DNA of 64,000 nucleotides from NCBI RefSeq assembly GCF_016808095.1, contig NC_068970.1, positions 16,660,501 through 16,724,500 on the forward strand, in the 5' to 3' direction. The first letter of the stretch is position 1. The number at the start of each line of letters is the position of its first letter. Positions 24,147 to 34,228 of this stretch are shown here, piece after piece. The DNA comes from Vigna angularis. Lineage: Eukaryota > Streptophyta > Magnoliopsida > Fabales > Fabaceae. Both the position numbers and the translations under genes were made by a program. The notes below the pieces were generated by a model. It searched no databases. It was not told the origin of the DNA and worked only from the letters and a program-made list of their open reading frames with translations.

Positions 24147-26399
24147 CCACGTGATAATAAGCAAGAACACCTATGAATATATGATGAATGTGTTAGTGGT
24201 AGGAGACAACAACTTAACTTCAATATTATATATACTTCATTAAATATAAATATAATGTCAGATTTATACATTATACAAAGAATTATATAATCTAACATTA
24301 ACTAATTATGAAGGTTTTTAAAGGTTATAGTTATAAATTTATTGAATTTTGAACAAAGATATGAGGATTTGTATATAAACTTGAGTAAATAAATGTTTTT
24401 GTATTAATGTTCTCTATTCGAACGTGAACTTGATATTTATTTTTATATAGATTAATGTAATTTAAATTTAAGATAATTTTTTTCTACATATATTTTTTTA
24501 TCATTTGTCATATTTTGATGTTAGAATATACCATTTGATCAATGGAAGATAATAATATTTGTGTTTGATGTTAGAGTCACATGTGATAAAGTAGGTGAAT
24601 TATGCAATCGAATATGTGGAGATTGGATTTGGTTGCAGCTTCTATCATCCAAAGAAGACAATGAATGAATTGAACAAAAACACTCAAGCGCATAGCATGC
24701 AATTAATCTGCTGATGTGGTTGCAACTTATTAAGTTTCGAACTCCCTTGTATTCACCACCTATGTACATCACCAATTAATGATGACTTGTGCAAGGGGAA
24801 CACTTTTTATTTCTACGACAACATGTTACTTCACTTCGTATTTCGTGTGTTACAATTTAATGTAGTCGCTTAAATCATTTGGAGTTTATAGCTCACCATC
24901 TATAATATTTGTTAATTTTTTAAAATAACAGTCATGTAAACTTGTAAATCATTAAAATTGATCTAATGATTGGAAGTTTAAATAATGTACATATTTTTAC
25001 TAGCTTTGTTGTGCATGGATTTTATTAGAAAAATAATGTATTCTTTTACCTTATGTAAATAATAATTTACAAGAAGATGTACTATTATGTATTACTATGT
25101 TCTTTACATATACAATTATATTATCAGTCTAAATATTGATACATAGAGTTTGATTAATGAAAAAATAATTGTAAGAATTCAATGTTTCTTGAAGAAAGAA
25201 TATTAATGTACATGCTAACCTTCTCCCCATGCGTTAACATTATCAAGCGTTTTGAACTTTGAGTAATCTTCAAAGAGTATTGCTGGAATATTTGTTAAAT
25301 ATATTTATTATTCCATAAATAAAGTAAAATGTAAACGATGATGGATTTTTAGTAAATATTTTGAGATGTTAAAATAAATAAATAAAACTTTAGAAATATC
25401 ACGTTCTTAAAATATACTAAAATTAAAATATTTTTTTATATATTTAGAAAGGTCAAAATTCTCTTATAACATTGAGAAGCTCCACCAATGTAAACAGTAT
25501 TTTTAGTCATCATAAGTAAGAAAAAAATTGATTTATATATCATTAGAAAGTTGAAAAATTATGAGTTATAAGATTGACTTAATAGTAAAATTTAGAAAAA
25601 AAAATTAACATATAAAAGATATAAAATTGGTTTAAAAGGTTTGGAAAAGAAAATGTATAAATTCAATTTCACTCACTAAAAACTAACATTTGGTTTAGAT
25701 TACATATTTAATATTCACTATTTTATTATTTTATAGTAATTTTTAAAAATTAAATTAAAAATAATTTCAACAGATTTTAAAAGATGCGAATAATAAGTTA
25801 ATTGAAAAAAATGATTACCTACAATTAAATGCTTAATATTATTTCTTAGTTATGTTTAATTTTCTTACATACATATATTTAGAAAGTAGATGGCAAATCT
25901 AATGAACGTCAATGCATCTCTTTGACTTTTTGAATTAAGTTAAATGAGTTATTTTTGTTTTGTTTTTTCCTGCTCTAAATCTCAAAAACTATTATTTAAA
26001 AAATTCATATTTTAAATTGAATAGAGTTTATTTTATTAATTATTCTTACATATAATTTATTTTTTATTAGTTTATTTTACTAATGTATAATTATAGCATA
26101 ACCTTAATTTTAGGTGAAAATGATTGATCGTGTACTTTATTTAAAATTAAGATAAGATATTTAACTCTATTATTCATAACCTGCGTCAGGACAAATGTAC
26201 CCTCCTTACGTGTTGGCTTATCAAATCACTGTTCTGCTGTGAAAAGTTGATTCCGTAACACTCTTTGCTAGTATTTGGTTTATTTTCTTTTCGAAATTTC
26301 TTTCTTCTACAAAATTATCAATTTAGTTTAATATGTTTTGCTTGTGTAAAGTGTTTTTAATAGCTGAGTTGTAATCCCACGATACCGTTAGTAATATTA
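24147..26399. other. AT-rich intergenic DNA
   Basis: No gene is seen. Low-complexity A/T sequence; the slightly less AT-rich patch at about 24,540-24,780 has a 78-codon minus-strand frame without recognisable features. No transposon ends were found. Confidence 0.5.
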
Positions 26400-26408
26400 T
26401 TTTAAAGA
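26400..26408. other. 9-bp target site duplication of the Pack-MULE, left copy
   Basis: TTTTAAAGA, repeated exactly at 28029-28037. Confidence 0.85.
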
Positions 26409-26656
26409 GGTTTAAACCATTTAGTTGTTTTAAAATGGTTTAAACTATTTAGTTGTTCTTATTTATGTGGGGTTTTTCCATTTTAATCTTTTTTTTATAA
26501 TTCCTAATTGAGTCCTTATAAGTGCTAATTTGAATCAATTGAGTTTCTGCCGTTAAATTTAGTTAACGGAGTTAAGTTTTTACACAGATGGAAGGTTGAT
26601 GTGTCAATTTTTTTGAAACGTGGCATGTTGATGTGAGAGTAATGTGCTTGTGAAAC

Positions 26657-26795
26657 ACTTCCTCGCTTCATCGCGAAACACTTCCTCGCAACCTGCAAAA
26701 CATTTCCTCACAACCTGCAAAACACTTCCTCACAACCTGCAAAACCTTGCTTCATCTCCTTTATTGCGAAAACTTCCTCGAAACCTGCAAAACCT
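26657..26795. repeat. 22-bp tandem repeats inside the Pack-MULE
   Basis: Three to four imperfect copies of a unit containing CACTTCCTCACAACCTGCAA. Confidence 0.7.
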
Positions 26796-26982
26796 GAAAC
26801 ACAGAAAGTCCCAAATCTCTTTGCACCAGAAACCCTAAATTGCTACTTCGCTCATCTTTCAACCACCGTGGCAGAGCAACTCCTCCTTTATCGTGAGCCA
26901 TCATCTTCGCTGACCTGCAAATCGCGAGCAGCCACCTCGAGCTTCTCACACTACCAGAGCAACACATAGCCACCAAGATTTT

Positions 26983-27624
26983 TTCATTATCGCAATCACA
27001 TGGGATGCAAATCCCTTCACCGAAATCGGGAAATCAGGAAACAACTCCTCTTTATTGCTGAACCTCAACCCCTGGGGCTCCCGCTGCAACTCCCTCTCTA
27101 ACAACGGATTCGGCCTGAACGTTGTCGCGCTGCCCGGAATCGTTCCTGAGGATCTCCTCCCGGCGTGGCACTGGACCGACCAGTTCGTCACTGAAGTCAT
27201 CTTCCACAACCAATTATTGAATCATAGGTGCAGGGTCAACCAGATCGTGGAACCTGTTTTGATCATCTTCCACAATGCACTCTTCTGCTTCGCCGACACC
27301 CCTCGACGCGCATTCCGCCAAGACTTCCGCGCGATTCTATTGAGCCAATGCCGCGACTCGGGCGAGTCGTGCCGCACCGTGAACTGCACTGGGACGCGAT
27401 GCTCCAATGACACGTCGACGATTCTCGAAACGTTTATGGACTCTGATTTCTGCTTACAGCCGAGAGGGGACAGCTTCGCACGCAGGTCCATTTTCAATTG
27501 CATGGTGGCCGGTTCGATTCTGGTTTTCTTCTGGCGGCGAAGCCGAACAAACCGCTCCATTATTGTTGTCCTCGACAGTGACCAAGAAGAAAAATTAAAC
27601 AGAACAGAGGAAATGAAAACCTAA
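26983..27624 (+). pseudogene. Captured fragments of a MUR3/KATAMARI1-like exostosin-family galactosyltransferase
   Basis: The frame through 27055-27624 reads in family order. It runs from NPWGSRCNSLSNNGFG and GIVPEDLLPAWHWTDQF to TEVIFHNQLLNHRCRV, then jumps to HNALFCFADTPRR and ends with SDFCLQPRGDSF followed by a RRSIF...GSI.VFFW segment. These match, in order, conserved blocks of plant exostosin-domain glycosyltransferases such as xyloglucan galactosyltransferases. The middle part of the domain is missing at the join near 27,240 and the C-terminus is lost, so it cannot be a working enzyme. The frame is open for about 200 codons, although the upstream border is uncertain. It lies inside a Mutator-like element and was presumably copied from a gene elsewhere. 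Confidence 0.75.
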
Positions 27625-28028
27625 CGCCTGCGCGAAAAATAAAAAGCGTAATTGAAGTTAAAGAAAGGAGATTATTGGATTGGTAGCTTTAGAAGGGGAG
27701 CGTACCTATTTACAGAGAGTGCTAAGAATGGAGAAGAAGATTGGGATTGAGAATGGAGAAGAAGATTGGGATTGGGAATGGCAAGAAGATGTAAAAAGGA
27801 GAAGAAGATGACCAAATGCCACGTTTCAACTATAAATATGCCACGTTTAAAGAAATTAACACGTCATCCTCCTACCTGTATAAAAACTTAATTACGTTAA
27901 CTAAATTTAACGGCATGGACTCAATTGATTCAAATTAACACTTATAAAGACTCAATTGGAGATTTTAAAAAGAAGGAATTAAAATGGGAAAACCCTACAT
28001 AAATAGTGACAACTAAAGGGTTTAAACC

Positions 28029-28037
28029 TTTTAAAGA
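28029..28037. other. 9-bp target site duplication of the Pack-MULE, right copy
   Basis: TTTTAAAGA, identical to 26400-26408. Confidence 0.85.
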
Positions 28038-28561
28038 ATTTGTATTATGTAATTACTAATCAAAGAAGTACTACCGAATAATTGTTATTTTGTGTAAATA
28101 TGAAGTTATATTATTCAATTGAATTTTAAATTTTATTAATACATTAAGTTGAATAGATGAAAATATCATATATTAAAAGTTAATAGAAAATTTATGTTAA
28201 ATTGAAATTAAAGAGTTCTCAATACTCTATAAAATATGTAAATAAGTATCTTCAAAGAACATATCATCGTATAGAACATATTGGAGAGCTTAAATTATTA
28301 AACAAACTAAACATCATAATCACGATAAGTTTATAAGTTTCAACAATGTTAATTCTCCGAAAATAGTTTATCTTTATATATATTTTTATTGAAGAGTTGT
28401 TTAATGGACTTAATATGTATTAATTACTCATATACTAATGATATGACTATGCATTTAATTAATATTTTGTAAGTTTAGTCATAATTGTGTATTACACGTA
28501 AAGATTCAATCATTTAAAAGCATACGTAGAGATGCGTATCCGAATACTTTACAATATATTT

Positions 28562-28564
<3 letters not shown>

Positions 28565-28643
<79 letters not shown>
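28565..28643. repeat. Long AT dinucleotide microsatellite
   Basis: About 39 uninterrupted AT units, probably highly length-variable. Confidence 0.95.
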
Positions 28644-28646
<3 letters not shown>

Positions 28647-29489
28647 TAAAAAGCATACAATAGTTCTGGTATTAGTTTAAGTGGAAGTGCTGAATATAGT
28701 ATCAATATAGATTATTAATATTTTTTAACAATAAATAATACTTTATTGAATTCTTTAAAATGGTTGTAAGGATTTAAAAAATAATTAAGATTAGAAGTGA
28801 TTATTTTTAGTGAAGTTTGAATACTTTATTATTAAATATTGAGTTATAAATAAATAAAATTAAATATTCAATTTTTATTTTATAAAGATTATCATTTTTT
28901 AACTAGTTTTTTTTTTCTGTTTTTTTTTTCTAAGATTTTGAGAGGTTTATTAAATTTTTTTAAGATCAAAGTCCACCTTAGAGACTCTAGAGTAAAGTGT
29001 AATAATTTTATCTGATCATAGTAAGTTTTTTTTTTCAGTCAATTTTTTGAGATTTTGCAATAGATGTTTTGTGAGATATAATTCAATAAGGTTTGAGATT
29101 AATATCTATTTGTTTAGAATTTTTTGATGTATTCCTATTATTGCATATTATATTATGAGAATGAAAGTTTTTTAAAAACTTAGTATAGGTAAAGGAAACT
29201 AATTATTTCATTATAAGTTAGATGGTTTGATTATAAATGTGATGTGGTTACCACATTTGATTTGATTGGCTAGAATTGACGTTGATTTATGTTGGTTTTT
29301 GAAGTATAAAAATATAATCTTTGAACTAAATGCTTTAGTTTGATACAGTAATGAATTAAGTTTGATGTATCATTTAGTCAAATTCGGACTAGAAATAAAT
29401 ATATCACCTTTAGTAGAAGAAATGATTAGAAATGTAGAAAAGCAAAAATAGACAATATAATATATAAGTTGCATTTTTTTTAAAATATA

Positions 29490-29870
29490 CAAACTTGTTG
29501 AACAAGTCATCTTCTTGTTGGCCAAAATTTGTTTATTTCAAATTTAGAGAGCATTATTGGTTGAACAAGACTTTAAATGTGAAACTTAGTATTTTAATTA
29601 ATTGGGAAAGCTAAAATCTTGCTAGGCGAAATTAGTTTTTTTAAAAACTTAAGAGGTCAAAGAGGATTGATTATAGAGTGAGCCTTTTCTAATGTTTGGA
29701 ATAGTTTGGTGAGCCATATTTTTGTTTAGCCAAACTGTCTAAAAACTCTTTTAGAGATCATTAATTGAGTGAACGAAATTTTTGTTGGATACGCCAAAAT
29801 TCACTTGATGTGTTATAATGCATTTGGCTGGGTGAGCAAAATTCTGGCTAAGGAATTTTAAAGTAACAAT
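29490..29870. repeat. Diverged tandem-like repeats of unknown origin
   Basis: Words such as TTGGCCAAAATTTG, GCTAGGCGAAATT, TGGTGAGCCATATTTTTG, GAGTGAACGAAATTTTTG and GGTGAGCAAAATTCTGGCT recur at irregular spacing of about 60 bp. They look like an old retrotransposon LTR fragment, but no ends are visible. Confidence 0.35.
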
Positions 29871-30511
29871 ACTTTGAATTTTAAAAGAATAATTACATTA
29901 AATATAAAGTTTCTGATTAGGACCTTCATATTTAATGTGGTCATATATGTTAAAGATGAACTATATTATACATGGAAAGATAATATTTCTTAAATATATC
30001 TCCTTTAAACATGCATTCGATTGTGTGTGTGTGTGTTATAAAAAGGAAATTTGGAGCTAATGGAGTTAAAGGAAAACACTTTTGAAGTTCTTAAAATAAC
30101 CATTCTCAACTTTAGTGTTAATTTGATCATTCAAAAATGAATATCTCACACAACTCAATAAAAAGTAAAATATGATGGTTTGAATGAAGTTCGTGAACCA
30201 TTTTAGGTTGTAAAAAACACGTTGAGAGTTATGCTATTAACAATAAATTAGAATCTACTTTATATCATTGAAATTATGTAATGTCCTGAGAGTATTTTAG
30301 TAAAAAATATGATGTTTTTTTATCTAAATAAATAATAAGTCAACCTCTCAATTGAAAAATATGAAAAATTTGCTAAATTATTAGATCTTATTTGGATAAG
30401 TTTATATTTCTTTAACTTAATTATTATTGATTACGAATTATTTTTTTAACTTTCACCTTAACTTAAATATATTGAGTATGTTAATATGTTGTCTCTTAAA
30501 ATTATTTGAGT

Positions 30512-30625
30512 TGTTGGAAGTCTTACATTAACTAAAGATAACATAATTTATAATATATAAATTAGTACAAATCTTATGTTATAAGTTGTTTTTGTAGGGT
30601 TGAAATAGACTTAAAATCCACTTCT
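30512..30625 (+). repeat. Short dispersed repeat (TRIM/small-LTR-like), copy 2
   Basis: TGTTGGAAGTCTTACATTAA, ACTAAAGATAACATAATTTA and TTTTGTAGGGTTGAAATAGA follow in the same order as in copy 1 at 13,244. Confidence 0.4.
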
Positions 30626-31968
30626 CAATATGATATCAAAAATATTATTAGAATCTATCTTGTGATATTTGTGGTTGATTCATTATATTGTTTCACGTAC
30701 TATTGGACCACTTATTAAAATCTACTTTCACTAAATTAATTTTATAGATTTAATTAGACTTAAAAATACATTTCTTAACCTTTCTTAGGATATCAAAATA
30801 TTTTCTCAAACTCAATCTATCCTTACTAAATATTTAACCAAACTTCACCCACCCACTTGAGTTGGTTGTCCCTCTTCAAATATGTGTTTCCTTCATAATT
30901 GAAACAATTTTTAATCACGTGAAAATATACAAGATAATGCGTTACCTATATTTTATTTTTATTAATAATTTAGTTTATCCATTGCATAAATTAAATATTA
31001 GTTTTATATACTTAAACTTTCTGATAAATAATACTTAACTGTGTAAACATTATATTTAAAATTTTAATAGATAATTATTTCACCATAAAAAAATATAAAT
31101 TTAATAATTTATTTTGTCTATCTTATATTTTTTTTTTCAATTTCATTTCACTTTTTTTACATATCTCTATTTTTTTTAAAGAAAAAAAAACGTACTCACT
31201 GAGTTAATTTCTGTCAATATTCTTATTCACTATATATCTATTTTTTATTTTCAAAATTCAGACTATCCATAATAATTTTATTTAAAATTTGTATTCTTTT
31301 TGTAATATGTGAATTTTTTTTCGCCCTAAGCCCAACCTTGAAGATGCGGCTTTTAGCATGTGTACAACTTCGAAGGCTCTGAATTCCGTTTGGTTTGTTG
31401 TGGTTGAGGTCTACTTCATCCTTTCTTGATCCCATCCCCCTGTTGTCACCACTTCTGGTATTGATGCTGTTGTTAAAGTTCTGATAGGGTTGGGTTGGAA
31501 TGAGAGACATGAGCTCTAGGGGAAAAATTAGGAAAAAGTAGATAACTAAAAATATCCTTTGAAAGGGGTCAAATTAAACGTATGGTATATATTTTGTTTT
31601 TAGTATAATAAAAAGAATTACACTTTTAATTATTAATTCTATTAGTTTATTTTTAAATTGGTTTTTAATATATTTTTTAATTATTAAATATGTGTTAAAT
31701 TATTTTATTTATTAAAAGAGTTTAAATAAAATTAATGAAATAATTTTCTTATTGTACTAAAAGGATAAAATTATGTTAATACTTAATCCCTTGATGTAAC
31801 TATTTATCCTAAATTTATAAAAATTGTAAAATGAAATTAAATAGAACTAAATATAATAATGACAAAATCTATATATTAAATCTAAACTATATGTTAAGTT
31901 TGTAATAAATAATTTATATTGTGATATATTAATAATTTGTAACAAGACTAAACTATAAATAAAAAAAA

Positions 31969-32344
31969 GGTTAAATATGTTTTTGATCCCTTAATTTTCA
32001 GTGAAAATTGGAATTAGTCTCTCTTTAAAACTTTGGACTAATTTAGTTCTCAAACTTTAGAAATGTATGAATTTAGTCCTTTTAACCAATTTTTGTTAAC
32101 TTTATTTGACGTTTCAAACGCATTTCTCAATTAACATTGAAGCAAAAATGTGTCAAACGGTATAAACAACTCAAATGCTATCATGAAACGCACTTGAAAC
32201 ATCAAATAAACCTAACAAAATTTAGTTAAAATGACTAAATTCACACATTTTTAAAGTTGTGGGGACTAAATTAGACTAAAGTTTTTGAAGAATGACTAAT
32301 TCCAATTTTTACTAAAAATTAAGAGACAAAAACATATTTAACCC
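31969..32344. mobile_element. MITE with about 50-bp terminal inverted repeats
   Basis: The left end GGTTAAATATGTTTTTGAT and following bases to GGAATTAGTC are nearly the exact reverse complement of the right end (GACTAATTCC ... ACATATTTAACC). About 375 bp with no coding capacity. Flanks show a possible direct repeat ATAAAAAAAA (31959-31968 and 32345-32354), but the A-rich context makes this weak. The size, ends and 9-10 bp duplication suggest a Mutator-type MITE. Confidence 0.75.
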
Positions 32345-32449
32345 ATAAAAAAAATCAAAAACATATACTTTTTGTCAATGGGAGTAAAAATAGTTCATAG
32401 AGCTCTTTCCAACAAAATATATTTGAAAATATTTTATTCAAGATAATTA

Positions 32450-32492
<43 letters not shown>

Positions 32493-33300
32493 CTTAAATA
32501 AATAATGGATTAGATTAAATATTTATTAAATTATTACATAATATAGTGATAAATTTATCTAGAATTATTTTAGAACTTTGTAAATTTTTTATTTCAAATT
32601 TATTAAAATAATATCGTCAGGACTCAGTTATGTGTAAGCTATCGTTTTAGAATTTAGTTATATTTTACCATTAGTAGAAAAATATGTATACAAATAATTT
32701 TAATTTAATTTTTAAAATGCGAGACTTTAAACAAAATTTCTTACTAAAAATAAGAAGTAAAAACATGTTCCTTTGAACTCCTTTTTGAGTGTTAAGTTTT
32801 AAAATTTGTATTACCTTTCTCTTTTAATGCACTGCATTGCCTTTTAACTTTGCAAACCTTTTTTTACTTGTACAAGAAATATTTACCTACTTGCTTAGTG
32901 GAAGATTATTCCATCGGATAATATCAATGCACCATGATTGGGCACCCAACGACTATAAATTCATAAACTATTTTCTAGAGAAATAAATGGATAATAAATA
33001 GTATAAAAAGAAGTCCATTAATGGCACTGATGAGGAAGAGACACCTTATGAAGTTATGTTACTTCATCATAAAAATGGTTTAAACCTCTAAAAGTCCAAC
33101 GCCAATTAGAAACTATTCCCTTAATAAGTAGTTGAGGGTGTTTTCCTGCAACCATTTCTTCTTGGTTGATGGGTGAAGTTGCCGGTATCCCCAGAAGAAG
33201 GGTAGTGTTGGAATATTAACCTTTGAAGAAGTAGCAGAAAGGTTTCTGAGAGCCTTACTTGTGGTCCGTAACCGCTGATGGCAACTGCTCAGTGGTCACA
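32345..33300. other. Intergenic DNA upstream of the APRR2-like gene
   Basis: AT-rich until about 32,900, with an AT microsatellite at 32,455-32,491. It then becomes balanced towards the leader of the next gene. No gene is seen. Confidence 0.5.
32455..32491. repeat. AT dinucleotide microsatellite
   Basis: About 18 AT units. Confidence 0.9.
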
Positions 33301-34228
33301 GGAACCACCATCCAAAGCCACCACTTAACTTTCCTCTTCCCTTAACTTCCATTCTTTACATCTTCCCCGTCTGTTTATTAACAATGCAATAAGAGGAGAA
33401 AGAAAGAACAAAGCTTAAGCAAAGAAACTGAACAATCATTTTCTTTTATGCCGAGGTAATGAAAATCGCTTCACAAGGAACACCTTTCTTTTTTTCTCTT
33501 CTTTATATGCTTTTTTTTGTTTGCATGCCAATTCTCTCTCGGATCAAGTCCAAGTCTTCACCTTTGTTGCTTCTTTGAATTTTGTACATTTTCAATTAAA
33601 ATATGTGCATGCATGTCTACCCTTTTGAGCCTTCAGCTTGTTTATTGGACTTACGGATATGAATAGCTTGCCTGACCCGTCTTTTGGTGTAAAGTCTTCT
33701 TCTTTTGTTTTGCTGTCAAGTGGTAGCTGAGTTTTTTTTTTTTTTTTGGTCTTCACGGGATCTTGATTTCTGGGATGACATATTTGTCTGTTTGCTGTTC
33801 TGTGAAAGCGGAATCAGCAATGAGATATTTGGGATGCAAATGGAGAGTCTTTGATTCTGGTTTTCGTAGAAAATTCTTCCTGAAAAAATTGGTGGGATTC
33901 TGTTTTTTGTGATCTTCCAGCTGTTTCACTGATGATCGAAGGGTACGACAGTTTTGATCTGAACCTTGTTTCGGGATTTTTAGGTCTCATGGAAGTGTTC
34001 TGCATTTTCTGTCGGCTATTTAGGAGCTGTTTACCATTTGAACAAAATTGAGTATGTAATGGAGTTTTTTTTCTTGTTTAGTTTTTAAATTTATGAAGTC
34101 TTATGCTGAAGCCTGGCCAACTGAATCAAGCTTGTGATCTCATGGTTGTGCTGAAGGAATTGGACTTCGATAAGCGGTATTAATCTTTTACTTTCCGTGG
34201 GAGACTGAGAAACGATGCCAAGCCAGCT
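33300..34228 (+). other. 5' leader region of the APRR2-like gene, probably with an intron
   Basis: A CT-rich stretch (33,330-33,450) is followed by a good donor (GCCGAG/GTAATG, exon end 33,456). The next 600-700 bases are T-rich, like an intron. Upstream AUGs are frequent, so removal by splicing is likely. The exact acceptor is not certain. Confidence 0.4.

Larger units (their letters stand above)
26409..28028. mobile_element. Pack-MULE (Mutator-like element carrying captured gene pieces)
   Basis: 1,620 bp with terminal inverted repeats of about 200 bp: left 26409-26640, right about 27,800-28,028. Both ends are the palindrome GGTTTAAACC, and the 9-bp duplication TTTTAAAGA is perfect; 9 bp is diagnostic of Mutator-like transposition. 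The left end carries a 28-bp tandem duplication of the terminus (second copy at 26,437). The interior is far more GC-rich than the flanks and encodes pieces of an exostosin-family glycosyltransferase but no transposase, so it is non-autonomous. A 22-bp tandem repeat (AACCTGCAAAACACTTCCTC-like) occupies about 26,657-26,795. Confidence 0.9.
28038..31968. other. AT-rich intergenic DNA with repeat traces
   Basis: No supported gene. It contains a long AT microsatellite (28,565-28,643), diverged GGCTAAGCGAAATTT-like repeats (29,490-29,870) and a TRIM-like copy (30,512-30,625). A less AT-rich island at 31,320-31,510 has a 90-codon minus-strand frame that I do not recognise. Confidence 0.5.

Noticed and set aside
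27222..27560. 112-codon minus-strand frame inside the Pack-MULE
   Set aside because: Opposite strand of the exostosin-like fragment, whose plus-strand motifs are clear.
28514..28705. 63-codon minus-strand frame rich in Tyr-Ile
   Set aside because: It is the translation of the AT microsatellite.
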